In this document: positions 34,001 to 47,400 of the stretch, piece by piece | Layout: every line of letters begins with the position of its first letter | Numbering within the stretch: position 1 is the first letter of the stretch | Source: Acanthochromis polyacanthus | Taxonomy: Eukaryota > Chordata > Actinopteri > Pomacentridae | Assembly: GCF_021347895.1 (NCBI RefSeq) | Contig: NC_067113.1 | Coordinates: 39,781,474 to 39,845,473, forward strand | Reading direction: 5' to 3' | DNA: 64,000 bases | Position numbers and translations under genes: made by a program | The notes under the pieces: generated by a model | The model's input: only the letters and a program-made list of their open reading frames with translations | Told to the model about the DNA's origin: nothing | Database searches by the model: none

Positions 34001-35404
34001 TTGTGTGTTGTGTTTCTATTGTGACAAATAACAGAGATAATGGTCATTTTTTGTGTATTAAAGAGCGATTCCTCTGTAACAGACAGATCATAGCTTAAAA
34101 AGGTAATTCCAGCCTCAAATGTCCGAATTTGATGTAGATGTCTTTAGACACGTGTTTCATGGCATTGACTGCTTGCTTCAATCATAATGTATCTTCCAGC
34201 AGATAAAAACACCATAAGGACACACTACCAAGGCAAACAATGTATTTTCAATGGATGGCGGTCTTTACTAGTCTTACTACAAGTGGTCAAACTCTAATAA
34301 ATGTCACTGCAGTCTGCCTAAGAATTGTAATTCTTGTCATTTTAAATATATAAATATGAATTCTGCATGGTTGAATTTATTTTACACAGTTTGCACTGAA
34401 CACATGGAATAATTATCCACCATTGAGGGATATAGAAGAGAAGGTTCTTCTGTTAAAGCCTCCAGTCTTTGGCTAAATTTGTTGAAACCTTTGAAGTCTG
34501 GCTTTGTGTTTTTGTCTCCGATGCAATGCTATTTTATGGCAGAAATGCTCAGCAATGGCACTGACTGCTTTTTTCGCTTATATCTTTCAGCAGATTAAAA
34601 AAACACCACGAGGACATGTTATCAAGGCAAAAAAAATTGATTTTCTGAATTCTTAATGGTTGCATTGATGGAATCGCTGATCTTTATTGAGAAATAAATA
34701 GAAATACACAAAAATCTGACTGTCTCTGGATATTAGGTGAGATTTTTCAGCGCGTTTGTCTTGTTGAGCCACAGGTCACCGTTCTCTGTACACGGCTTTA
34801 ACGTACACAGCGTGACTCACATTTCCGGGTTTATTATTACACACAGATGAAAATATTCCACAAAAAACGGCCATAATCCAACCTTGGACATCCAGACGAA
34901 ACAAGCCAGTAACATATTTTGTCCAAAACATGTCCTGAAGTCGGTATAAAATCCACGAATCGGTCGTTTTCAAGGAAATGCACCTCGCGATGCGCGTCCA
35001 ATATTCCCTGTATTTCTCGTCATATTTTTATTTACAAATAGAATATTAGCGATTCTTTATACTGAAAATGGCTGGAATTGACTGCAGCTTAAACATTCAC
35101 ATAAAAATCAACCAAAATCCAGCGAATTTCGCTGGATTTTGGTTGATTTTTATGTGAATGTTCTTAAAGAAACATTTCTTCTTTTACACCAAAAAATGTT
35201 CAAAGATTTCCTAAAAAAGTTTCTCTCTGAAAATAGATTTTTTTTCTCCACATTTTCAAACTTTAAAACGGATCAATTTGACCCGCAGGAACACAGGAGG
35301 GTTAAACTCACACAACACGCTGCAAACGAACCGAAAACGGGACCAGAAAGTTTAAACACGTCGGCCGGATGAGTCGCCACAAGTATGCAGCACCGAGCCG
35401 TCGC

Positions 35405-35450
<46 letters not shown>

Positions 35451-38400
35451 ACACACACCGAGGATTGTCTGAGGCGTGTGCGTGTCTGGAGGTCGTCTCC
35501 GCGGCCTGAGGAAGCAGCTGCTGCACGGCCGGGCAGAATGCGATCTGACCTCTTTTCTTGGACAGAGATCCACGCCTCGCCCTCCCCCGTTTTCTCCTGA
35601 TGCTGACGTGGTTTCGCTAAAGTCAGCCGGACAGGTGGACCCACTCACCTGGGAACCCCCGCCTGCTGCACAACGTGTCCTCGGAAAACACGTGAACAAA
35701 AAGACGTCGTTTCCCAACGTACGACCTGAACTAAAAGCGGAGCAGCCGAGCAGCCAACAACTCATCCGTTCAGCAAATTCTCAAGCAAAAATGAGGAACA
35801 GTTTTCAGGCAGCAGCTCCAAGCCTCTTTGATGAGGTCGTGGTAGAACGATGAGGCTATTTTTTCACTACTGAGAGAAATCAAAGACAGTTAAGATCAAA
35901 AATAATCCTGAATCGATGCTGCAGCAAGAGAATATCTGTGTCATTTTCAAGTAAAATTCAATTTCAAGCTCCATTTCTGCCTAAATGTCAAGTAAGTTTA
36001 TTTTCAAAACCAGTCTTCCTGGTTTATTTAAATTTCTTTTTATTTAATTAAATTTTATTAAATTTTATGATAATTCTAATATTTAATTTAATTTAATTTA
36101 ATTTATGTATTTTTATTTTTATTTAAATTTTCTTCCTGAAGGTTTTGCAAATTTTCAGAAATTTGGGGAATTCTTTTTTAAATGTTGGGATTTTTTCCAG
36201 ACAAGTAAACAATATTTTTTAGCGCCTGTAAATAAGGACAACAGGAAGGTTAAAACCCGCTTTTACAGACTTGCTTTCCTGTTCATTTTACTTTTGGCTT
36301 TCGTTAGTTTTAGCGTTCTTTCTTGTATTGTGTCCTGTTTATTTTAGACCTTCTCTCTTGTTTTATTTTGCTTTTCGCTGCCTGGTTCTTTGCTCTGACG
36401 TCGTCTCTCTAATTCTTTAATTCTCTATTTTTCTGAGTTTTAATTTTAACCCTCCATCTTTCATTTTCAAAGTGCCGAGTTTCCTTGTTTGAGTTGCGCG
36501 CTAATTGAGCTAATTATTCATTTAATTTATTGTAATTTTTGCTATTTATTTTAATCGGCTGCTCTGATTTGTCTCCTCCTTTGATCGTTTCTCTGTTGCA
36601 GGTTTTAACCGTCAAAGCTCTTTGTGATGCTATGTAAACAGAGCTATTACTGTTATTATAAATATAGTGTAAAAAATGTCACCAGGCAAACTGCACACAA
36701 GTCATTTTTGTCATTTTGTGTCTCATTTTTGTCATTTTCTGTCTTGTTTTGTCATTTTGTGTCTCATTTTTGTCATTTTCTGTCTCATTTTTGTCATTTT
36801 CTGTCTTGTTTTGTCATTTTCTGTCTCATTTTTGTCATGTTGTGTCTCATTTTTGTCATTTTCTGTCTCATTTTTGTCATTTTCTGTCTCGTTTTTGTCA
36901 TTTTCTGTCTTGTTTTGTCATTTTCTGTCTCATTTTTGTCATGTTGTGTCTCATTTTTGTCATGTGTGTCATTTTTGTCATGTTGTGTCTCATTTTTGCC
37001 ATTTTCTGTCTCATTTTTGCCATTTTCTGTCTCATTTTTGTCATGTTGTGTCTCATTTTTGTTATTTTCTGTCTCATTTTGTCATTTTCTGTCTTGTTTT
37101 GTCATTTTCTGTCTCATTTTTGTCATTTTCTGTCTTGTTTTGTCATTTTCTGTCTCATTTTTGTCATGTTGTGTGTCATTTTTGTCATGTTGTGTCTCAT
37201 TTTTGTCATTTTCAGTCTCACTTTTGTCATGTTGTGTGTCATTTTTGTCATTTTCTGTCCCATTTTTGTCATGTTCTGTCTCATTTTTGTCATGTTGTAT
37301 CTCATGTTTGTCATTTTCTGTCATGTTTTTGCCACACAAAACTCCCCCAACTGGAGACAAGTCAATCATTCCTCTTTTTTCCTGACAGCGATGATCAAAG
37401 CCCTACCCGCTGGAGAAGCAAAAGCCCTACAACGCAGCAGCTTTAAAAGCCTCGGCAGTGAAACGACGCCATTATTCCACTCTTGAGCTAAGACAACGCC
37501 GGCCAAGAGCGCATTAATTCACATCCACCCTGTACTTAAGGCTTTGATCGTCCACAGCGTCTGGACCAAAACATCCAGCTCCATTTGTTATGCCGGGCAC
37601 TCACTCTGCTCAAACAAATCATGAAAAAGAAGTGCCGAATGGACACTTACGATGTGTAGAAGCTTCAGGACGTCCACAAACCTGATAAAAAAAAACAAAA
37701 ACAAGTTCGTCAGTCAGACTAACAGATGCTTCAGTTCATCATTAACCCTCCTGCTGTCCTCATTTATGAGGGAAACAAAAAATATTGTTTCCTTCTCTGA
37801 AAAAAAATCCAAAAATTCAACAAAAAATTCCCCGAATTTCTGAAAATTTGCAAAACCTTCAGGAAGAAAATTCCAATAATTCCTTAAAAGTTTTATATAA
37901 AAAAAGCCCCAAATTTGACAGGAAAATTGATGTAAATATTTTCAAAAAAATTAGAAAAATATTTTTAAAAATTCTAAAAATATCTAAAATGATTACATAT
38001 AAATCAGCAAAATTTCTAATATTTTCTTCAAGAATGTTCACATAAAAATCAACCAAAATCCAGTGAAAATTTTGCTGGATTTTGGAAGAAAAATTCAGGA
38101 AGAAAATTCTTTAAGATTTTCCCTGAAAAGTTTTATTTTAAAAAATCTGGCAAGAAATAAATTTTAAAAAAGAGAAAAAAGAAAAATTGTAAATATTTTC
38201 AAAAAATGAGTAAAAATCTTCCAAAAAAATGCTAAAAATATCTAAAGTGATTACATGTATATCAGTAGAACTTCCAATATTTTCTTAAAGAACATTCACA
38301 AAAAATCAACCAAAATTCAGAGAAATTCACTGGATTTTGTTTGAATTTTATGTGAATGTTCTCTAGAAATATTGTTAAAGCCACTACCTTAACCCTCCTG

Positions 38401-41400
38401 TTGTCCTCATTTACGGGTTGCAAAAATTAATGTTCCTTCGTCTGAAAAAAAATCCCAAAATTCAGGAAAAAAATTCCCCAAATTTATAAAAATTTGCAAA
38501 ATCATCAGCAATAAAATTCCTTAAAAGTTTTATTTTAAAAAAATCCCTAAATTTGGCAAGAAATAAAAATTTTAAAAAAGAAAAATTGTAAATATTTAAA
38601 AAAAATGAATAAAAATCTTCCAAAAAAAATCCTAAAATATCTAAAGTGATTCCATATATATCAGTAGAAGTTTGAATATTTTCTTCTAGAATAGTCACAA
38701 AAAAATCAACCAAAATCCAGAAAAATTTGCTGGATTTTGGTAGATTTTTATGTGAATGTTCTTGAAGAAACATTCTTAACATTTCTTTTTTGTTCAAAAA
38801 ATTCCCAAAAACCTTGAAAACGTGGACATGGGAAGTTTCACTGTGATAACATGTTTTTTTCCCACACGAGGGTTGCAGCACTCACACTTTCTCCGAGCTC
38901 ATGATCTCCTGGGCGATGTGCACCACCTTCTTCCTCTTCATCTCGTCCTCCTGCTGAGAGAACACAAACAGTCAGACGAAGACAAAGACGCGCAAACGCG
39001 ACAACGCGGCGTCGACTCACAGGCTCGCTGCAGACCACCATGATGGGACGGCAGGCCTGAAAGCAGAGCCTTCCCTTCCCTCCTCTCCTCGTTCTGATGG
39101 TGAGTGCTGCTGAATGGTAATGGGCCGGTCTCTCTCTCTCTGACTTAATTTGGACGGCGGCCTTGGCCCCCGGCGGCCTGAAATGCCCCCCGGTCCTATC
39201 GGAGCCCGTGTTTGTGACGCCCCGGGGCTTTGAGGGGCATCAGACACAGGCGCTGACAGTATCATGGAGAGAAAAAACAGCTCATTGAGGAGCTATTCCT
39301 GAAGCTGGAGGCCTTCACTGTTTGCTCACCATCCCCCTCTCTTCAGCACACACTGGAAAAAACACTCCTCTCAAAACAAGGAAAAAAAACTTATTTTAAA
39401 GAACTTTAACCTTGAAATAAGTGAAAAAAATCTGCCAGTAGAAGAAGTGAAAAATGGCTTGGTCAGATTTCTTGAAATAAGATGTGATATTTAGAATCTT
39501 GAGATCTTAAAATTAGCTGGGAAAACTTACATCCCCTGTCAAAAATTTTAGGACGCTTTCTCATTCAAATGAATGAGAAAGCGTCCTTTGACAGGGGATG
39601 TATTTTACCAGGACTGTCAAGCTTGAGTGTCTGCAAATAAGCCAAACATGCTAAAAAAAATAGTAGTTTTCACTCAAAGATAGACTTTTGCTTTCATGTA
39701 ACCACCTAATTTAAATTTTAGATGTTTTAATCCTCCTGTTGTCTTCATTTACGCTACCAAAAAATATTGTTTCCTTGCTGAAAAAAAAATCAAAAAATTC
39801 TGCAAAAAATTCCCCAAATCTTCAGGAAGAAAGTTCCTTAAAAGTTTCCCTTAAAAGTTTTATTTAAAAGAAAAATCCCAAATTTAGCAAGAAATACAAA
39901 TTTTAAAAATGAAAAATCTAAAAGTTGTAAATATTTTCAAAAAAATGAACAAAAATCTTCCAAAGAAATACTAAAAATATTTAAAATGATTACCAAAAAT
40001 ATTGTTTCCTTGCCGAAAAAAAAATCACAAAATTCAGCAAAATATTCCCCAAATCTTCGGGAAGAAAGTTCCTTAAAAGTTGTATTTAAAAGAAAAATCC
40101 CAAATTTAGCAAGAAATAAAAATTTTAAAAATAAAAAAAAATCTAAAAATTGTAACTATTTTCCAAAAAAATGAACAAAAATCTCCCAAAGAAATACTGA
40201 AAATATTTAAAATGATTACCAAAAAATATTGTTTCCTTGCTGAATTTTTTTTTTTTAAATTCAGCAAAACATTCCCCAAATCTTCAGGAAGAAAATTCCT
40301 TAAAAGTTTCCCTTAAAAGTTTTATTTAAAAAAAAAAATCCCAAATTTAGCAAGAAATAAAAATTTTAAAAATTAAAAAATCTAAAAATTGTAAATATTT
40401 TCAAAAAAAATGAACAAAAATCTTCCAAACAAATACTAGAAATATTTAAAGTGATTACCAAAAAATGTTCACAACTTTCCCAAAAAATGTGAAAATGTGG
40501 AAGTTTTCACCGTGAAAATATGTATTATTTTCCACATTTTTAAACTTTAAAACGGGTCAATTTGTCCTGCAGGATGACAGGAGGGTCAAAACAAGATAAT
40601 TTCAAGATTGTTTGACTAAACAAGATATTTAAGATGCATTGTCTTAAAACAAGTCCCTCCATTTGCTGAAATGTCTCTTGTTAATTGAATTTATCTTAAA
40701 TCAAGTGGGATGAGACATTCTGACTAAAAATAAGACAAACAGACTTGGTAAGACTGTGAGTTTTTGCAGTGCACTCTTGTGGACAGCAGTGAACACACTT
40801 GGCGGCCGGCATGCGTCCACTTAGTCTGGTTTGGTGACCAGCAGTGATACGAGGCGTCCGGAGTGACCGCAAACACTCCACAAAACTCACACGCTGACAT
40901 CATGGTTGAAAAGCGCCGTGTCACTCTTCCATTGCTCCGTAATAATTCTGTAGCGTTTTCCACAAATGTGAGTAGAAGTGGTCTTTTTATTCTAAATGTC
41001 TTATTTAGGCATCACTATATCAAATTTTATGTTGTCGTTTTGTGTCTCGGTTTCTCATAAAAATGACTATTATCACTAAAATGTCAGCTTAGTTGTAATT
41101 GTGTTTGTTTTTTTAAGTTGAGATAATCATGACAGGTATTGTTTTTTGGCAATATATCACATTTTATTTTTTCATTTCTTCTCTCATTTTTGTCATGTTA
41201 TGTTTCATTTTTGTAATTTTCTGTCTCATTTTGTATCTCATTTTTGTCTCATTTTGTGTCTCATTTTTGTCATTTTCTGTCTCATTTTTGTCATTTTGTG
41301 TCACATTTTTGTCATTTTGTGTCTCGTTTTTGTCGTGTGTCTCATTTTTGTCATTGTGTGTCTCATTTTTGTCATGCGTCTCATTTTTGTCATTTTCTGT

Positions 41401-44400
41401 CTCATTATGTATCTCATTTTTGTCATTTTGTGTCCCATTTGTGTCATTTTGTGTCTCGTTTTTGTCGTGTGTCTCATTTTTGTCATGTTCTGTCTCATTT
41501 TTGTCATTTTCTGTCTTGTTTTGTCATTTTGTCTCATTTTGTCATGTTGTGTATCATTTTTGTCATGAGTCTCATTTTTGTCATGAGTCTCATTTTTGTC
41601 ATTTTGAGTCTCATTTTTGTCATGTTCTGTCTCATTTTTGTCATGTTGTGTCTCATTTTTGTCATGAGTCTCTTTTTTGTCATTTTCTGTCTTGTTTTGT
41701 CATTTTCTGTCTCATTTTTGTCATGTTGTGTCTCATTTTTGTCATTTTCTGTCTTGTTTTTGTCATTTTGTGTCTCAGTTAATTTGTTTCGTGTCTCTTT
41801 TTTTTTCATTCTGTGTCTCGATTTCTGATAAAAATGACTGGATATCACTAAAATATTTCATTTCAGTTTTACTTCAAACTGCTTCATAGGTTTAGAGAGA
41901 GTCAGTATGCTGCTGTGTGACGACCTTATTGCCCTCCTGCTACACTCAGGGGTTAATTACCTGTCTGTCTGCCTCGTCCAGGTGCTCCTTACTGGAGGTG
42001 GAGCTGTTGTCCTCCTCGTCCGAGCTGTGGATCTCCTCCTCCTCGGAGTGGACGTCCTGCCCCAGCCAGCCACTGCTCGGCCAAAACACAGAAACCACAC
42101 ATTCAGCAGGACAGAAAGAGACGGCGTGACAGTCAGAGAAAGATTAAACGGCAGCAGAATTTAGCCTCTCTTTACAGAGGATGTTTAAATCTGGTGAAAG
42201 AGCGGCAGGGCAGGGCTCCGAAAAACCCTCCCTGGATAAATAAAGATTAAACCAGACTTGTGCAACGTGGGGGACATGATAGAGCGAACAAACAATAGTC
42301 CTTCCTCACAGAACTATGCGAGTCAGACTCACTCAGTACAGTGGAAAACATCCATGATTGCATTTTGACAACATGTTAGGAAGCCTGAAAAACAACATCT
42401 CTGGAGAGATGCGACTCGTAGAATCCACAAAAAATAAAACACCCACTACTATTTAAAAGAGAAACAAAAAGAAAAGTCAAACAGTGGAGGCGTCACAGAT
42501 GGAGTGGAGGGAGTAACAGGAATGGAAACAAATGTGAGTGAAATGCTTCAATTAAACTCCTCTTAATAAAAAAAAGAGGCGGAAATCTACCTAAAAACAC
42601 AGACTGAAGGGTCACAGATCTCTAACAAAAGTCTCATTTTTGTCATTTTGTGTCTCATTTTTGTCATTTTGTGTCTCATTTTTGTCATGCTGTGTGTAAT
42701 TTTTGTCATTTTGTATGTCATTTTTGTCATTTTGTGTCTCGTTTTTGTCATTTTCTGTCTTGTTTGTCATTTTGTATCTCATTTTTGTCATGTTGTGTCT
42801 CATTTTGTTGTTTTCTGTCTCGTTTTTGTCATTTTGTGTCTCGGTTTTGTCATTCTGTGTCTCATTTTGTCGTGTATCTCATTTTTGTCATTCTGTGTCT
42901 CATTTTTGTCGTGTATCTCATTTTTGTCATTTTGTGTCTCATTTTTGTTGCTTTCTGTCTCGTTTTGTTGCTTTCTGTCTCGTTTTTGTCATTTTGTGTC
43001 TCATTTTTGTCATTTTGTGTCTCATTTTTGTCATTTTGTGTCTCATTTGTCTCATTTTTGTCATTTTGTGTCTCATTTTTGTCATGTTGTGTGTAATTTT
43101 TGTCATTTTGTATGTCATTTTTGTCATTTTGTGTCTCGTTTTTGTCATTTTCTGTCTTGTTTGTCATTTTGTATCTCATTTTTGTCATGTTGTGTCTCAT
43201 TTTGTTGTTTTCTGTCTCGTTTTTGTCATTTTGTGTCTCGGTTTTGTCATTCTGTGTCTCATTTTTGTCGTGTAACTCATTTTTGTCATTCTGTGTCTCA
43301 TTTTTGTCGTGTATCTCATTTTTGTCATTTTGTGTCTCATTTTTGTTGCTTTCTGTCTCATTTTGTTGCTTTCTGTCACGTTTTGTTGCTTTCTGTCTCA
43401 TTTTTGTTATTTTGTGTCTCGGTTTTGTTTGTTGTTTTGGTCTTTGTGTGTCTCGTTTTTGTCATTTTGTGTCTCGTTTTTGTCATTTTGTGTCTCACTT
43501 TTGTCATTTTGTGTGTCATTTTGTTGTTTTCGGTCTCGTATTTGTCATTTCTGTTCTCGGTTTTCTCGTTTTCTGCCTCGGTTTCTAAAAAACAATGACT
43601 AGATATCACTAAAATGCTAACAGCAGATTGGTAAAGCTGCAGTGTTTCCATGTCTGAAAACAGTAAACAAAACCATAAAAAACAAAAACAAAGCCACAGA
43701 AACAATCAGAATCTGTTCTAAATAACAGCCTGCTGAGCTAACGTGAACCAAACACTGAGGCTGTATGAATAATGACGTGTTTTACTGAGGCGTATCTGCA
43801 TCCTGATAATGTTTTTTTAAGACCATTTTCTCACCCACAGACATTTAAAACCTGTATTTCTGAGCTGCTGGCAGGGAAACCGCATGCTGGCTCGGTTCTC
43901 CTACAAGCAGCAACACGCACCGTGTGTCACTAATGTTTTGATGTGGAGAATTAAACCGTCTGATTTCACAGCCTGACGGACGGAGGAATTAAAACCTCTG
44001 CCGTCTGTTTCCACACAAACGCAGTGGATGAGGGAATGTTTGCCACTTTTCCTTTCACTCGTGTCAGCCCGCTCTCTCCACTTCCTTGTTTTTCTCGTGC
44101 GTCCCTTCCACCTAAATCCCGACAAAGCCTCGCTCTTCCTCGGTCTCTTTCCTCCCTATGCTTTCCCTGCACTGGGCCAGGCACAGAGCGCCACTTGTTT
44201 ACAGCCCCGGGGCTACTTACACAAACTCAGCGATGCCTGGGAAAAAACACGACGGATTCACCCGCTGCCGACTGCTCCGCATACCAGACGAGAATTAAGA
44301 AGCACGGCACATCTTAATTGTTTCAAACGAGTGCTTTCACACCGGCGTAGCTCAACTAACCTCAGCACTGCAGAGAAGAGAAAGGAAAACGTGCTGTTAT

Positions 44401-47400
44401 GTTAGAAAAGGGATGAAATTTACAGCGATTTGCTGGTGCTGTTATGTCTCTGAAAGGGATGTTATCTCTACGAAAAATGCCAAAAGAACTGAAACTGCCT
44501 GAGAAGATGAGGCCTGTAGAGTTCTTTTAAATCACGGCTTAAAACCCACTTTTACAGACTCGCTTCCATGTAAAGTTTACTGTTGAGCTTTACTCAGTTT
44601 TTGTCTTTTATTCTGTATTATGTCCTGTTTTATTTTAGATGCTCCCTCTGGTTTTGTTTTACTTTTAGCTGCCTGGTTCTTTGGTGTGATGTCGCCTCTG
44701 TAAACCAGGGGTGTCCAACATGAGGCCCGTGGACCAAAACTGGTCCTCCAGAGGGTCCAATCAAAGTGGAAAAATGACAGAGAAGACATTAACTGCAGAT
44801 TGTAAATTAGTAAAACTATAAATTTAAAATCATTTCTAGACCATGACAAGTTGTTTTGATCATAATGTAAAATACTAGATTGTTCTTTTGTCGTTTTGTG
44901 TCTCATTTTTGTAACATTTTGTCTGTTTTTGTTGTTTTTTTGTCTGACTTTTGTCGTCTGTCTCATGTTTTTGTCGTTTTGTTTCTCGTTTTTGTCGTTT
45001 TGTTTCTCGTTTTTGTCGTTTTGTTTCTCGTTTTTGTCGTTCTGTTTCTCGTTTTTGTCGTTTTGTTTCTCGTTTTTGTCGTTTTGTTTCTCGTTTTTGT
45101 CGTCTGTCTCATGTTTTTGTCGTTTTGTTTCTCGTTTTTGTCGTTTTGTTTCTCGTTTTTGTCGTCTGTCTCATGTTTTTGTCGTTTTGTTTCTCGTTTT
45201 TGTCGTTCTGTTTCTCGTTTTTGTCGTCTGTCTCATGTTTTTGTCGTTTTGTTTCTCGTTTTTGTCGTTTTGTTTCTCGTTTTTGTCGTCTGTCTCATGT
45301 TTTTGTCGTTTTGTTTCTCGTTTTTGTCGTTTTGTTTCTCGTTTTTGTCGTCTGTCTCATGTTTTTGTCGTTCTGTTTCTCGTTTTTGTCGTTTTGTTTC
45401 TCGTTTTTTGTCGTTTTGTTTCTCGTTTTTGTCGTCTGTCTCATGTTTTTGTCGTTCTGTTTCTCGTTTTTGTCGTTTTGTTTCTCGTTTTTGTCGTCTG
45501 TCTCATGTTTTTGTCGTTCTGTTTCTCGTTTTTGTCGTTCTGTTTCTCGTTTTTGTCGTTTTGTTTCTTGTTTTCGTCATTCTGTTTCCCGTTTTTTTGT
45601 TTTGTTTCTCGTTTTCGTCATTTTGTTTCACGTTTTTGTCGTTCTGTTTCCCGTTTTTGTCGTTTTGTTTCTCGTTTGTCGTTCTGTTTCTCGTTTTTGT
45701 CGTTTTGTGTTTCCTTTTTGTCTCACTTGTGTCATTTGTCTATTTCTTGTCGCTTTGTAAATTATTTGTCTAATTATTTGTCTCTTTCTTTGTCTTTTTC
45801 TAATTTTTTCATCATTTTGTGTCTTATCTTTGTAACATTTTGTCGTGTGTTTGCTAAAGCTGCACTAATCAATATTTTTATTTAAACAATGCATTAATGG
45901 GCTCATATGACACTTATTTCTTCCTCTTTTCCTTTATTTACAAAGCCCAAAGTCCACAACAAAAAGAGCTCTTCTCTAACACAACAGACGCTTCCTCCTT
46001 GTCTGAACCACTTTGTTTGTCCAGGCTTTTCTTCTCTTACTTATCTGCATCACCATGGGATAAATTTGCATAGCAGCTGTCTACAAGCCAGTTTGTCAAC
46101 TTGAAATGAACATTTTTCTGAATTATTTCCTTTTATATTCTATATGCTGCTATTTTCCTGTGTGATTCGATAAAAATATTGCTGCTTTTCGTTGTTTTTA
46201 GCTGTAATGATGCTCTGTGAGGCTGCAGAAACCTTCAAAACCGACAAGTTTTGAACCAAAGTCATCGCTTTCCTTCACAACATTTGATCTCAGAATGTGT
46301 TTATGGACAGCAGCAGTTGTGTCTAAAAAACAGACATGAAGCGACTGAACACACTGGAAAAAATGCCCCTCTCAAAACAAGAAAAAAAAACATATTTCAA
46401 AGAAGTTTTACCTTGAAATAAGTAAAAAAATCTGCCAATAGAATGAGCGAAAAATGGCTTGGTGAGATTTCTTGAAATAAGACATGATGTTTATAATGTT
46501 GAGACTTTAAAATTATCTGGGAAACTTAAGCTCTATTTTACCAGGATTGTCAAGCTTAGGTGTCTTAACCCTCCTGTTGTCCTCATTTACAGCACCAAAA
46601 ATATTGTTGCCTTTTCTGAAAAAAAAATCCAAAAATTCTGCAAAAAATTCCCCAAATTTAAAAAAAAATTGAAAAATCTTTAGGAAGAAAATTCCTCAAC
46701 AGTTTCCCTTAAAAGTTTTTTTTAAAATAATCCGGCAAGAAATAAAAAATTAAAAACGAAAATTGTAAAAAAAAAAAATTAAAAACGAGTAAAAAAATCT
46801 TCCAAAATCTGCAAAACTTTCAGGAAGAAAATTCCAATAATTCCTTAAAAGTTTCCCTCGAAAATTTTATTTAAAAAAAAAAATCCCCAAAATTTGCTAA
46901 GAAAATTCTTGTAAATATTTTCGAAAAATTAGTAAAAATCTTCCTAAAAAAATCCTAAAAATGTGATTACATTTTTATCAGTAAAAATTCTAATATTTTC
47001 TTTAAGAACATTTGGGGGAAAAAAATATTTTTTTTTTCCTGAATGTTCTTAAAGAAACTTTTTTTTAACATTTCTTTTTTTTTCCAATCAAAAAATGTCC
47101 AAAATTTTTTTGAAAATGTGGAAGTTTTCACTGTGAAAATATTTTTTTTCCCCACATTTTCAAATTTTAAATTTGACCCACAGGACGACAAGAGGGTTAA
47201 AACAAGATCGTCTTAAAACAAGTCCCTCCCTCTGCTGAAATGTCACTGAAGTGAATTTATCTTAAATCAAGTGAGATGAGACATTCTGACTAAAAATAAG
47301 ACAAACAGACTTGGTAGATTGTGATTTTTTGCAGTGCATATGTTGGTCAGAATCCAGATCTGAAGCGTCATGATGTCAGAAACCTGTTCAGTGCTGCAGG

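Larger units (their letters stand above)
30476..34780. mobile_element. 4.3-kb segment interrupting the TTAA-flanked element
   Basis: Sequence present here but absent from the intact copy at 61791-62334, where ATCCATCC joins GTTCTCTATACACGG directly. It holds the 380-aa ORF, a palindrome, a LINE 5' fragment and an hAT-like left end. No clear target duplication or inverted ends were found, so it may be an insertion or the longer ancestral form of the element. Confidence 0.6.

Noticed and set aside
36624..37486. Three overlapping plus-strand ORFs of about 255 codons rich in FCHFVSHF, and similar ones at 41.1-41.8, 42.6-43.6 and 44.9-45.9 kb
   Set aside because: All three frames are open because the unit is 21 bp. 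They look like membrane proteins only because the unit is T-rich.
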